A stretch of DNA of 64,000 nucleotides from Burkholderiaceae bacterium (GTDB taxonomy: Bacteria > Pseudomonadota > Gammaproteobacteria > Burkholderiales > Burkholderiaceae_C): positions 58,214 through 122,213 of the forward strand of contig JAKOND010000021.1 in assembly GCA_022702125.1 (NCBI GenBank). Reading direction: 5' to 3'. Each line of letters opens with the position of its first letter. The stretch's first letter is position 1. A program made the translations under genes and the position numbers. The notes beneath the pieces were generated by a model. It was not told the DNA's origin. It saw nothing but the letters and a program-made list of their open reading frames with translations, and made no database searches. Positions 25,411 to 33,949 of this stretch are shown here, one piece after another.

Positions 25411-26718
25411 TCAGAGGTCGCCGAGCGACTCCGCCCAGTCCAGCGCCTGCAGGTGGGCCATGTTGATCTGCCGGCTCGACAGGTGCAGCGCCTCGGCGGT
25501 CTCGGCGAAGACCGCGTCGTCGCTGTTCTCGCAGGCTTCCACCAGCCGCAGGAAAGGCGCGTAGATGCCGGTGCGGTGCAGCAGCGCGTCGGCCACCGGC
25601 AGCGGCAGGGCGACCGACGACAGCGCATGCTCCAGCGGCACGCCGAGCATCACGTCCAGGTAGGAGAACACGCCCACCACGAAGGCGTTGTCGCACTCCT
25701 CGGGCGACAGCAGCTCGGCCGCGAGCAGCTCCATCAGCCGGCCGCGCACCACGGCGGTGGTGCCCACCGCCGGCGCCGCGCCGCCGACCTGGCTGGTGGT
25801 CAGCAGCAGCGCCGCCCAGCGGAACAGCTTCTTCATGCCCAGGATCATCACCGCGTGGCGGAACGAGGTGATCTCGCATGCCAGGCCGAAACCCGAGGAG
25901 TTGATGAAACGCATCAGGTTGAAGGACAGCGTCGGATCGCGCTTGAGCAGTTCCTCGATCTCGGCGCTGTCGGCCTCGCGGCGCACCAGGTTGATGAGCT
26001 GGAGGATGTTGGCCTGCGCCGGCCGCAGCGCCTTGGCCTGCACCACGGTCGGCTTGGCGAACCAGTAGCCCTGGAACAGCTCGATGCCGTGGCCGCGCAT
26101 GTATTCGTACTGCTCGGCGGTCTCGACCCGCTCGGCGATCAGCCGGGCCCGGGTATGGACGCGGCAGAACTTCACCAGCGGCTCGATCCGCTCCGGCTCC
26201 AGCGTGAGGGTGTCGAGCTTGACGAAATTGGCCAGCGGCAGCCAGGACATGTAGCTATGCCGCAGCACGCCCTGGTCGAAGGCCAGCTGGAAGCCGCGCT
26301 TGCGCAGGTCGGTCAGCACCTCCACCTGGGCCGCGATGGCCTCCAGGGACGCCGCCGGATCGACCGGCACTTCCAGCACCACCTTCTCGGGATGCACCAG
26401 TTCCAGGTGCGCGCCCCGCAGGCTGTCGTAGGTGCAGTTCACGAAGACCAGCTTGCGGCCCACCAGCGTCTCGGTGCCGGCATAGGACAGCGCGTTGAAC
26501 AGCAGGGCGGCGTCGCTGTCCTGGCTGAAGCCTTCGGTCTGGCGCTGCGCGCTGCGGTCGAACAGCTCGTAGCCGATGACCGTCCGCTTCAGGTCCACGA
26601 TGGGCTGGCGCGCGATCGGGGCATCGTGCTCCGCGGTCGCGGCTTCTGACGCAGGCGCTGGCACAGGCGCTGCGGGGTCGGCAGCGGCTTGCAGGTCGGA
26701 AAGGAGGGCGAGGGGCAT
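25411..26718 (-). CDS. EAL/HDOD domain signalling protein (YuxH type)
   Basis: A 435-residue protein with an N-terminal EAL-like domain (about 30-220; PIARQPIVDLKRTVIGYELF and LIAERVETAEQYEYMRGHG) and a C-terminal HDOD domain (about 225-420; INLVRREADSAEIEELLKRD and LMRFINSSGFG). The EAL domain lacks the canonical EAL triplet and probably does not hydrolyse cyclic di-GMP. HDOD domains resemble inactive HD phosphohydrolases and take part in signalling. ATG 26718 follows an AT-rich promoter region. It converges on xerD. Confidence 0.85.
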   Translation of the reverse strand: MPLALLSDLQAAADPAAPVPAPASEAATAEHDAPIARQPIVDLKRTVIGYELFDRSAQRQTEGFSQDSDAALLFNALSYAGTETLVGRKLVFVNCTYDSLRGAHLELVHPEKVVLEVPVDPAASLEAIAAQVEVLTDLRKRGFQLAFDQGVLRHSYMSWLPLANFVKLDTLTLEPERIEPLVKFCRVHTRARLIAERVETAEQYEYMRGHGIELFQGYWFAKPTVVQAKALRPAQANILQLINLVRREADSAEIEELLKRDPTLSFNLMRFINSSGFGLACEITSFRHAVMILGMKKLFRWAALLLTTSQVGGAAPAVGTTAVVRGRLMELLAAELLSPEECDNAFVVGVFSYLDVMLGVPLEHALSSVALPLPVADALLHRTGIYAPFLRLVEACENSDDAVFAETAEALHLSSRQINMAHLQALDWAESLGDL

Positions 26719-26857
26719 GGCGTTGGGTGGTCGCGCAGAGAGGGTGAAACGGATTGTAAATAAGGATGAGCATTCCAGGGCCTTCCGCGAGGGATTCCCC
26801 CTTCCCCCGTCAGCGCCTTCCGTAGTTTGGCAGGCCGCGCCCGGAGAAGCGGTTTCC

Positions 26858-27805
26858 CTACGTTTTCGAGAGCGCCGGCAGCACGTGCCTGCCGATCTCC
26901 TCGACGACGTCCGCAGGAGCCCGGCCATTGTCCGCAAGGCTGAGGATCGCGTGGCCGACCCCGATGCGCCGCAGGCGTTCGAGGTAGGCGATCAACCGGT
27001 CCCGGCCGGTCCTCAGTCCCAGCTCGATGGCCTGCGCCTGCGCCCCGGGATCGGTCTGCAGGTCCAGGTGCACCGACTGGATGAACGGCTTGATGACCCC
27101 GCCGGCCCGTTGCCGCAGGGCCTGGTGCCACAGCCCGATCCGGCCCTCCTGGCGCGACGCTTCCCGGTGGTAGCTGGCCCACGCGTCCGCATGCGATGCC
27201 GTCCACTGGAGCGATTGCCGCGCCGATCCCACCACCACCATCGGGATGCGCGCGGCGGGCGGCTCCATCAGGTCATGGCCTCCGGTCGCTTCCCGGAGCG
27301 CACGGCGGTCCGCATCGTCCGGCGACAGGGCCGCGCGCACCAGCGACCACCGCGCCCGGAAGCTCTCGCCCCGCGCATCGAGCGGTTCCCCGAAAGCCTC
27401 GAACTCCGCCGGCCTGTCGCCCGATCCCATGCCGAGGACGAAGCGGCCCCGGCTCAGCCGGTCGAGGGACCGGGCGGCCTTGGCGACGTGCAGCGGATGC
27501 CGCAACGGCAGCACCACGGCGGCGGTCCCGATGGCGATCCGTCGCGTCGCCCCCGCCAGACCCGCCAGCCACAGGAAAGGATCGTCCAGGGCGGTGGCGG
27601 TGTTGCCGCTGCCCTGCGGCACCATCAGGGGCACGTCGCGCGCCCAGAGCGCCGCGAAGCCGAGCCGGTCCGCCAAGGCCGCCAGCCGGAACGCCCCGTC
27701 CGGATCGGCCATGGTCGCACCGGACGGCCCGAGCGGGGTCATCAGCCCCAGCGTGATGCCCTGGGGGCGGAACACTTCCGCATGCGCGGCGTTGAAGGGT
27801 GGCAT
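26858..27805 (-). CDS. Luciferase-like (LLM class) flavin-dependent oxidoreductase
   Basis: A 315-residue TIM-barrel oxidoreductase of the bacterial luciferase-like type that uses FMN or F420. ITLGLMTPLGPSG starts the barrel, FAALWARDVPLMV contains the flavin-side loop, and GRFVLGMGSGDRPAEFEAFG is a strong signature. The C-terminal half contains the usual IVVGSARQS-like segment (VVVGSARQSLQW). No reductase partner lies next to it. Substrate cannot be predicted. Confidence 0.85.
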   Translation of the reverse strand: MPPFNAAHAEVFRPQGITLGLMTPLGPSGATMADPDGAFRLAALADRLGFAALWARDVPLMVPQGSGNTATALDDPFLWLAGLAGATRRIAIGTAAVVLPLRHPLHVAKAARSLDRLSRGRFVLGMGSGDRPAEFEAFGEPLDARGESFRARWSLVRAALSPDDADRRALREATGGHDLMEPPAARIPMVVVGSARQSLQWTASHADAWASYHREASRQEGRIGLWHQALRQRAGGVIKPFIQSVHLDLQTDPGAQAQAIELGLRTGRDRLIAYLERLRRIGVGHAILSLADNGRAPADVVEEIGRHVLPALSKT

Positions 27806-28121
27806 CGTGCGGATGAGGTCGGCCGTCGCGCCATGGCAAGGTTTTCCCGGGTGCCGTCATGTGGCGATCCAAAGTGTACCTGTGCGCGTTCCGTTCGAGC
27901 TGTCCGACCTCTTGGCGAGGATCGCATCCTGGTGACGGGCCCGCCCCGCAGGGACGCCAAGCGCCAGGCGTTCATGCAGCAGTGCCTGGACTCGCGACCG
28001 AGGAAGACCGCGATCGCCGACTGACGGCATCCTTTACAGATGGAAGGTGCGCCTTGGCGAATCGATCCCCGTTTCATTGGGGAGTCCACTCATCACAGGA
28101 CCAAGGCGCATGCACGACATG
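27806..28121. other. Non-coding gap with nested inverted repeats
   Basis: Short open frames here show no recognisable domain. A perfect inverted repeat TGCGCCTTGG (28048-28057) / CCAAGGCGCA (28101-28110) encloses a second hairpin TCCCC (28066-28070) / GGGGA (28079-28083). Nothing else was recognised. Confidence 0.5.
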
Positions 28122-28155
28122 CAAAAAGCCCGCCAGGCGATGAGGCCAGGCGGGC
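28122..28155 (-). terminator. Terminator of the acyl-CoA operon
   Basis: On the minus strand an 11-bp stem with one A-A mismatch (28128-28138 with 28145-28155) is followed by TTTTTGC. It lies 24 bp past the lyase stop codon. Confidence 0.75.
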
Positions 28156-28178
28156 GACTTCGCGGACCGCCCGCGTCC

Positions 28179-29066
28179 TCAGGCGGGTGCGACTTCCTCT
28201 CGCAAGGCGTTCCGGATGTACTGCCCGGCCTCCATCAACCGTGCCAGGTCGATGCCGGTGGTGAAGCCCCGGTCGTGCAGCAGGGCCGCCACCGCCTCGG
28301 TCGCCACATTGCCGGTGGCGCCCGGGGCGTAGGGGCAGCCGCCCAGGCCGGCTACCGAAGTGTCGAACTGCCGGATGCCCATGTCCAGGCTGGCGACCGT
28401 GTTGGCGAGCGCGCGGCCCTGCGTGTCGTGGAAGTGGCCGGAGACGTCTTCCGTGTCGTAGTGGGCGAGGGCGGCATCCAGCGCGCGGCGCACCCTGTCC
28501 GGCGTGCCGACGCCGATGGTGTCGGCCACCGCCACTTCCTGCGCGCCGATGTCCCGCAGCATGCGGGCGAGCCGGCCCACCGCCTCGGGCGCGACCTCGC
28601 CCTCGAAGGGGCAGCCCACGGCGCACGACATGGCGGCGCGGACCCGCAGGCCCTGCGCGCGCGCCGCGGCCACCACCGGCGCGAAACGCTCGATGCTCTC
28701 GGCGATGGAGCAGTTGATGTTCTTGCGGCTGAACGACTCGCTGGCCGATCCGAACACCACGATGTCGTCGGGCCAGGCCGCGCGCGGCGCGTCGAGGGCC
28801 GTGTCGAGGCCGCGCAGATTGGGTACCAGCGCCGCGAAACGCACGCCGGGCCGGCGGCGGACGCCCTGCATCACCGCCGCGCCGTCGGCCATCTGCGGCA
28901 CCCAGCGCGGGCTCACGAAGCTGGCGGCCTCGATATGCCTCAGGCCGGCGTCCTGGAGCCGCCGGACCAGCCCGATTCTGACCTCGGTGGACACCGGGCG
29001 CTTCTCGTTCTGCAGCCCGTCGCGCGGCGACACGTCGACGAGCCGGACATGCGCTGGCGCGTTCAT
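28179..29066 (-). CDS. Hydroxymethylglutaryl-CoA lyase family protein
   Basis: A 295-residue DRE-TIM metallolyase of the HMG-CoA lyase type. DVSPRDGLQNE (about 11-21) holds the metal Asp and catalytic Arg, FVSPRWVPQMAD follows, the active-site Cys loop is AGLGGCPYAPGATGN, and the HFHDT motif gives further metal ligands. Relatives split HMG-CoA, or 3-hydroxy-3-methyl- and citramalyl-type acyl-CoAs, by retro-aldol cleavage. It is the last gene of the operon, and its start overlaps the enoyl-CoA hydratase stop. In this setting it probably cleaves a branched hydroxyacyl-CoA formed by the upstream enzymes. Confidence 0.9.
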   Translation of the reverse strand: MNAPAHVRLVDVSPRDGLQNEKRPVSTEVRIGLVRRLQDAGLRHIEAASFVSPRWVPQMADGAAVMQGVRRRPGVRFAALVPNLRGLDTALDAPRAAWPDDIVVFGSASESFSRKNINCSIAESIERFAPVVAAARAQGLRVRAAMSCAVGCPFEGEVAPEAVGRLARMLRDIGAQEVAVADTIGVGTPDRVRRALDAALAHYDTEDVSGHFHDTQGRALANTVASLDMGIRQFDTSVAGLGGCPYAPGATGNVATEAVAALLHDRGFTTGIDLARLMEAGQYIRNALREEVAPA

Positions 29067-29875
29067 GCGTCGTTTCCCGCGGCGATCCCGGCGCGCCAGG
29101 CCGGCGTCGATTTCCCAAGGAAGGCGCGCAGGCCCTCGCGGCCCTCGTCGCTGGTGCGCAGCCGTGCGATGTCGCGGGCCGTTTCGTCCACCAGGCCGTC
29201 GTCGAGCACCCGATGCGCCACCTGCCGCACGAACACCTTGGCGGCGCGCGCGGCCCGGGGACCGGCGCGGTCGAGCGCATCGGCGATGCGGCCGACGGTC
29301 GCATCGAGCGCCTGCGCCGGCACCGACTCGTGCACCAGGCCGAGGCGATGCGCCTCGGCCGCGTCGAAACGCTCGCCGGTCAGGAAGTAGCGGTGCGAGG
29401 CGCGCGGGCCCAGGGCCCGCAGCACGTACGGTCCGATGGTGGCCGGGATCAGGCCGATATGGACCTCGCTGAGGCAGAAGCGCGCGGTGTCCACGCTGAC
29501 CGCCACGTCGCACGCGGCCACGAGCCCGACGCCGCCCGCGAAGACGTCGCCCTGGATGCGGGCGATGGTCGGCACCGGGCATTCGTGCACCGTGCGGAGC
29601 ATGGCGGCCAGCGCCCGGGCGTCGGCCACGTTCTCCTCGTAGGAATAACCGGCCATGCGCTGCATCCAACGGAGATCGGCGCCGGCGCAGAACGCCGGTC
29701 CGGTGGCGGCGAGCACGATGCTGCGCAGCGTCCCGTCCCGGCCCAGGCGGTCGAAAGCGTCGCGCAGGGCGGCGATGGCGGTGTCGTCGAAGGCGTTGCG
29801 CACCGTGGGCCGGTCGAGGGTGACGGTGGCGCGGCGGTCGTGGATGTCGATGCGGATCGGGGCGTCGTGGGGCAT
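29063..29875 (-). CDS. Enoyl-CoA hydratase/isomerase family protein
   Basis: A 270-residue crotonase. The oxyanion-hole segments are FCAGADLRWM and FAGGVGLVAACD, and the expected acidic position lies in LCLSEVHIGLIPATIG (seen as FCLSEVHIGLIP). The ATG at 29875 (MPHDAPIR) is chosen; a TTG at 29941 would add a low-complexity leader. It is coupled to the lyase gene by a 4-bp overlap and follows the acyl-CoA dehydrogenase. Methylglutaconyl-CoA hydratase would fit beside an HMG-CoA lyase, but this is inferred. Confidence 0.88.
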   Translation of the reverse strand: MPHDAPIRIDIHDRRATVTLDRPTVRNAFDDTAIAALRDAFDRLGRDGTLRSIVLAATGPAFCAGADLRWMQRMAGYSYEENVADARALAAMLRTVHECPVPTIARIQGDVFAGGVGLVAACDVAVSVDTARFCLSEVHIGLIPATIGPYVLRALGPRASHRYFLTGERFDAAEAHRLGLVHESVPAQALDATVGRIADALDRAGPRAARAAKVFVRQVAHRVLDDGLVDETARDIARLRTSDEGREGLRAFLGKSTPAWRAGIAAGNDA

Positions 29876-29937
29876 GGCGGGAAGCGGAGGATGGGCGCGG
29901 GGGACGGAGGGCGGGCGTCGTCGCGTGTCGGCAGTGG

Positions 29938-31107
29938 TCAATAGGACCGGGGCAGCCCGAGGGCCTTCTCGGCGATGAAGTTCAGGATCATCTGGGGGCT
30001 CACCGGCGCGATGCGCGGGATGTAGCTCTCGCGCAGCAGGCGCTCCACGTGGTATTCCTTCGCGTAGCCCATGCCGCCGAGGGTGAGCACCGCGTTCTGG
30101 CAGGCGTCGTGCGCCGCCTCGGCGGCCAGGTACTTGGCGGCGTTCGCCTCCTGGGCGCAGGGCCGGCCGGCGTCGTAGAGCGTCGCGGCCTTGAACACCA
30201 TCAGGTCGGCGGCTTCCAGGTTCATCCAGGCGCGCGCCAGCGGATGCGCCACGCCCTGGTTCTGCCCGATCGGGCGGCCGAAGACCACCCGCTCGTTCGC
30301 GTAGGCGGCGGCGATCCGCAGCGCCGCGCGGCCGATGCCGATGGCTTCCGCCGCGATCAGGATGCGTTCCGGGTTGAGGCCGTGCAGGATGTACTAGAAG
30401 CCCCGGCCCTCCTCGCCGATGCGGTCGGCCTCGGGCACCGCCAGGCCGTCGATGAACAGCATGTTCGAGTCGACCGCGGCGCGGCCGAGCTTGTGGATCT
30501 CGCGGACCTCGACGGCCCGGCGGTCGAGCGCCGTGTAGAAGAGCGTCAGGCCCTCGGTCGGCTTGCGGACCCGGTCCAGCGGCGTGGTGCGCGCCAGGAT
30601 CAGCATCCGGTCCGCGACCCGGGCGGTCGAGATCCAGATCTTGCGGCCCGAGAGCAGATACCCGCCGTCCGGCTGCCGCACCGCCCGGGTGCTGAGCCGG
30701 GTGGTGTCGAGTCCGGCATCGGGCTCGGTCACCGCGAAGCAGGCCTTCTCGGTGCCGGCGATCAGCGGCGGCAGGAACCGCTGGCGCTGCGCCTCGGTGC
30801 CGAAGACCACCACCGGGTTGAGCCCGAAGATGTTCATGTGGATCGCGGAGGCGCCCGACATCGCCGCGCCCGAGGCGCTGATCGCGCGCATCATCAGCGC
30901 CGCCTCGGTGATGCCCAGCCCCGCGCCGCCCTGCGCCTCGGGCATGGCGATGCCCAGCCAGCCGCTCCGCGCCACGGCGCGGTGGAACTCGTGCGGGAAC
31001 GACGCGCTGTCGTCGTGCTCCCGCCAGTAGTCGAGCGGAAAGTCGTCGCAGAGCCGCTCGATGGCGGTCTGCAGCGCGCGTTGGTCGTCGGTCGGCGAGA
31101 AGTTCAT
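29938..31107 (-). pseudogene. Acyl-CoA dehydrogenase interrupted by an in-frame TAG
   Basis: The frame from ATG 31107 encodes an acyl-CoA dehydrogenase of normal length (about 389 residues) except that codon 238, at 30394-30396, is TAG. The N-terminal part has CFAVTEPDAG and the flavin-region ISTA. Past the stop the same frame continues with YILHGLNPERILIAAEAIG, FGRPIGQNQG and LTLGGMGYAKEYHVER, the normal C-terminal half. No shift of frame is needed. Family members have Lys, Arg or Gln-type residues at this place, so a single change such as AAG or CAG to TAG explains it. It could be a true nonsense mutation, a sequencing error, or be suppressed. The stop codon at the 3' end is intact and the operon spacing is undisturbed. 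Confidence 0.85.
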
Positions 31108-32339
31108 GCAGTGGTCTCCGATGTGGCCGCGGGCTGCGCGGTGACGCCCCGCGCGACCAGGGCGCCGAGCGCCGCGTCGTCGTAGCCAGCTTCGCGCAGC
31201 ACCTCGGCGCTGTGCTCGCCCAGACGCGGCGCGTGGCGATGGATGCCGGCCGGCGTCGCGCCGTAACGTCCGACAGCGGCCGGGGTGCGGATCGGGCCTT
31301 CCGAGGGATGGTCCATCTCCGGGAAGAAATCCACCGCCCGCAGGTGCGGGTCGTGCAGCAGCGATTCGACCGTGTGCAGCCGCGCCACCGGGATGTCGGC
31401 CCGTTCCAGCAGCGCGTACCAGGCCTCGGAGGTGCGCGTTTCCATCACCTCCGCGACGAAGGCGTAGACCTCGCCGATGCGGGCCGCCCGGGCGGTGTGG
31501 TCGCGGAACATCGGCGAATCCTTCAGGTCGGGCCGGCCGATGGCGTCGAAGAAGGCTCGCCAATGCTTGTCGTTGTAGATGAGCACGCTGAGGTGGCCGT
31601 CCGCGGTGCGGTAGGGCTTGCGGTGCGGCGCCAGCAGCCGGGCGTAGCCCATCGGGCCTTCGGCGGGCGCGAAGCTCTCGCCGCCCAGGTGGTCGCCCAT
31701 GACGAGCTGGGCGAGCGCTTCGAACATCGGCACCTCGACTGCCTGGCCCCGGCCGGTGCGCTGCGCGTGCAGCACCGCGGCCAGCAGCGCGATGGCCGCC
31801 TGCAGCCCGACCGCGCGGTCGGCCAGCGTGACGGGCGCGTAGCGCGGCGCGTCGCCGCCCTGGCGGGCGTAGAGCATCGGCAGGCCGACCGCGCCCTGGA
31901 TCAGGTCGTCGTAGGCGGGCTTGCCGGCGTAGGGACCGGCCTCGCCGTAGCCGAGGCAGCCCAGGTAGACGATGCGCGGGTTGCGCGCGGCGACCGCGGC
32001 GTAGTCCAGGCCCAGCCGTTCCATCGCCCTGGGACGCGTGTTGTAGATCAGGGCATCGCAGGTCTCCGCCAGCTTCAGGCAGGCGTCGCGGCCCTCGGGT
32101 TGCTTCAGGTCCAGCACCACCGAACGCTTGTTGCGGTTGAGGTGCAGGGACATGGCGCCCATGCCGGGATTGCGCATCGGTCCGACGGCGCGCAGGTTGT
32201 CGCCCCCGGGCGGCTCGACCTTGATCACGTCGGCGCCCAGGTCGCCCAGGGTCTGCGTGGCGTACGGCCCCATCACCACCGCGGTCAGGTCCAGGATGCG
32301 GAGCCCCCGCAGCGGGCCGGTCGGTTGCATGGTCGTCAT
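31104..32339 (-). CDS. CaiB/BaiF (class III) CoA-transferase
   Basis: A 411-residue formyl-CoA-transferase-type enzyme. LRGLRILDLTAVVMGPYATQTL and GADVIKVEPPGGDNLR start the family fold, and the catalytic Asp is expected in the segment KPAYDDLIQGAVG (about 140-150). It moves CoA from a donor such as succinyl-CoA to a free acid and so would activate the substrate for the dehydrogenase, hydratase and lyase genes that follow. Its stop overlaps the dehydrogenase start. It follows a Bug receptor gene by 19 bp. Confidence 0.92.
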   Translation of the reverse strand: MTTMQPTGPLRGLRILDLTAVVMGPYATQTLGDLGADVIKVEPPGGDNLRAVGPMRNPGMGAMSLHLNRNKRSVVLDLKQPEGRDACLKLAETCDALIYNTRPRAMERLGLDYAAVAARNPRIVYLGCLGYGEAGPYAGKPAYDDLIQGAVGLPMLYARQGGDAPRYAPVTLADRAVGLQAAIALLAAVLHAQRTGRGQAVEVPMFEALAQLVMGDHLGGESFAPAEGPMGYARLLAPHRKPYRTADGHLSVLIYNDKHWRAFFDAIGRPDLKDSPMFRDHTARAARIGEVYAFVAEVMETRTSEAWYALLERADIPVARLHTVESLLHDPHLRAVDFFPEMDHPSEGPIRTPAAVGRYGATPAGIHRHAPRLGEHSAEVLREAGYDDAALGALVARGVTAQPAATSETTA

Positions 32340-32358
32340 GGCGTTGCCCGGATGGCGC

Positions 32359-33375
32359 TCATTCGGGGCGGATGCCGGCCGCCTGGATCAGCTGCCGCCA
32401 TTTGGCGAGTTCGCTGCCGGTGAAGGCGGTGAACTCCTCGGGCGTGCTGCCGAAGGCGTCGAAGCCGAGTTTGGCGGTGCGCTCCCGGAAGGCGGCGCTG
32501 TTGGCGATGGCGGCAAGCGCCTGGTTGAGCTTCTCGACGATCGGACGCGGCGTGCCGGCCGGCGCGTAGATGCCGTTCCAGGAGGTGATGTCGAAGCTTC
32601 TCAGCTCCGGCGTGTCCGCCAGCGGCGGCAGCTGGGGGAAGAGCTTGGTGCGCTCCTTCGTGGTGACCGCCAGCGCGCGCATCTTGCCGGCCTCCACCGT
32701 GGCGAGGCCGGCGGCGGTGTCCACGAACATCATCGCGACCTGGCCGCCGATGACGTCGGCGATGGCCGGCGGCGTGCTTTTGTAGGGCACGTGCAGCATG
32801 TCGATGCCCGCCAGGCGGGCGAAGGTCGCGCCCGAGACGATGCCGGTGCTGTTGCCGCTGGCGTAGGTCAGCTTGCCGGGGTTGGCTTTGCCGTAGGCGA
32901 TCAGTTCGGCCACGTTCTTGACCGGCAGCGCCGGGTTGACCACCAGCATGAACGGCAGGTTTCCCATTCGGCTGACCGGCGCGAAGTCCTTCACCGGGTC
33001 GTAGGGCAGGCTCTTCATCAGGCTCGGGTTGGCCGAATGGGTGGTGTTGGTGGTGACGAACAGGGTGTATCCGTCGGGCGGGGCCTTGGCGACCGCCTCG
33101 GCGGCGATGATGCCGTTGGCTCCGGCCTTGTTGTCCACCACGGTCGGCGTCTTGAGCGCGTCGCCCAGCGCCTGGGCGATCAGGCGGGCCACCGCGTCGG
33201 TGCCGCTGCCGGCGGCGAAAGGCACCACCAGCCGGATCGGCTGCCGGGGGTAGCCATCGGCCGGAGCCGGCGTCTGCGCCCGGGCCGGCGATCCTGCGGC
33301 GGCTGCGAGGCCGAGCGCCAGCGCAAGGAGGCGGCGCCGCGGCGCCGACGGGGCGAAGAGGGAGCGGGGGGTCAT
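32359..33375 (-). CDS. Bug/TctC-family periplasmic receptor
   Basis: A 338-residue receptor with an Arg-rich signal peptide ending PARAQ (about 33). [34 protein letters not shown]-like loop (TYASGNSTG) and HVPYKSTPP are the family marks. It sits between the cupin gene and the CoA-transferase gene in the same minus-strand operon, so it probably captures the acid that the CoA-transferase activates. TctA/B genes are absent. Confidence 0.9.
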   Translation of the reverse strand: MTPRSLFAPSAPRRRLLALALGLAAAAGSPARAQTPAPADGYPRQPIRLVVPFAAGSGTDAVARLIAQALGDALKTPTVVDNKAGANGIIAAEAVAKAPPDGYTLFVTTNTTHSANPSLMKSLPYDPVKDFAPVSRMGNLPFMLVVNPALPVKNVAELIAYGKANPGKLTYASGNSTGIVSGATFARLAGIDMLHVPYKSTPPAIADVIGGQVAMMFVDTAAGLATVEAGKMRALAVTTKERTKLFPQLPPLADTPELRSFDITSWNGIYAPAGTPRPIVEKLNQALAAIANSAAFRERTAKLGFDAFGSTPEEFTAFTGSELAKWRQLIQAAGIRPE

Positions 33376-33413
33376 GCGTGTCTCCTGCGTCGGGTTCGGG
33401 GTGCGGCGGCGTC

Positions 33414-33827
33414 CTAGGGTGCGGCCACGTCCGTCGGACGGATCACCCGATCCGCCCGTTCCTCGTACGGCGGGCTGTAGATCACCAGCACCCGCACCGG
33501 CTCCTCGCTCACCACGGTGAAGGTGTGCATCCGGTCCGCGGGGAAGAAGCAGCAATCCCCGGGGCCCATCTCCTGGCGGTGGCCCGCGACCTCGGCCACG
33601 GCGCGGCCCTCGAGCAGGTAGCAGACCTGCTCGATGCCCGGATGGGCGTGGGGCAGGGCGCCCTTGCCTTTCTGGATGTGCCCGACCAGCACCTCGAGCT
33701 GGCGCGCGCCCACCGTCTCGGGGCCGATCAGCCGCTTGTTGAGCGTGCCGACGTGGTTGGCGGGGTGGTAGCCGGGGATGTCGGATTCGCGCACGAAATA
33801 GCGTGCCGCGGGTTCGGGCGTCGTCAT
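33414..33827 (-). CDS. Small cupin-domain protein
   Basis: A 137-residue single-domain cupin. The first metal motif is seen as HAHPGIEQVCYLLEG and the second as MGPGDCCFFPADRMHTF, giving the His, His, Glu and His set. AGGAGAC sits at good distance before the ATG at 33827. It is the first gene of the operon, divergent from the LysR gene. Such cupins can be isomerases, lyases or ligand sensors; function not assigned. Confidence 0.85.
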   Translation of the reverse strand: MTTPEPAARYFVRESDIPGYHPANHVGTLNKRLIGPETVGARQLEVLVGHIQKGKGALPHAHPGIEQVCYLLEGRAVAEVAGHRQEMGPGDCCFFPADRMHTFTVVSEEPVRVLVIYSPPYEERADRVIRPTDVAAP

Positions 33828-33920
33828 GCTGATGTCTCCTGTCGTGTTGTGGCGCGGACGTGTGTCCGTCCGTGCGGCCACTGTGCCCCGGGGGCTTCAT
33901 ACGCGTCCAATACCGATTGC

Positions 33921-33949
33921 GTCTCTGGTGAGACAAAATCCGTCTCACC
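33921..33949. promoter_or_regulatory. Palindromic operator, probably for the LysR regulator
   Basis: GGTGAGAC (33927-33934) and GTCTCACC (33942-33949) form a perfect 8-bp inverted repeat with a 7-base AAAATCC spacer, ending directly at the LysR ATG. A further GTCTC (33921-33925) pairs with GAGAC (33930-33934). The position between divergent genes fits LysR control of both sides; binding is inferred. Confidence 0.6.

Noticed and set aside
27859..28143. Short open frames in the 27.8-28.1 kb gap
   Set aside because: No recognisable domain, no ribosome site, and they overlap hairpins and the operon terminator.
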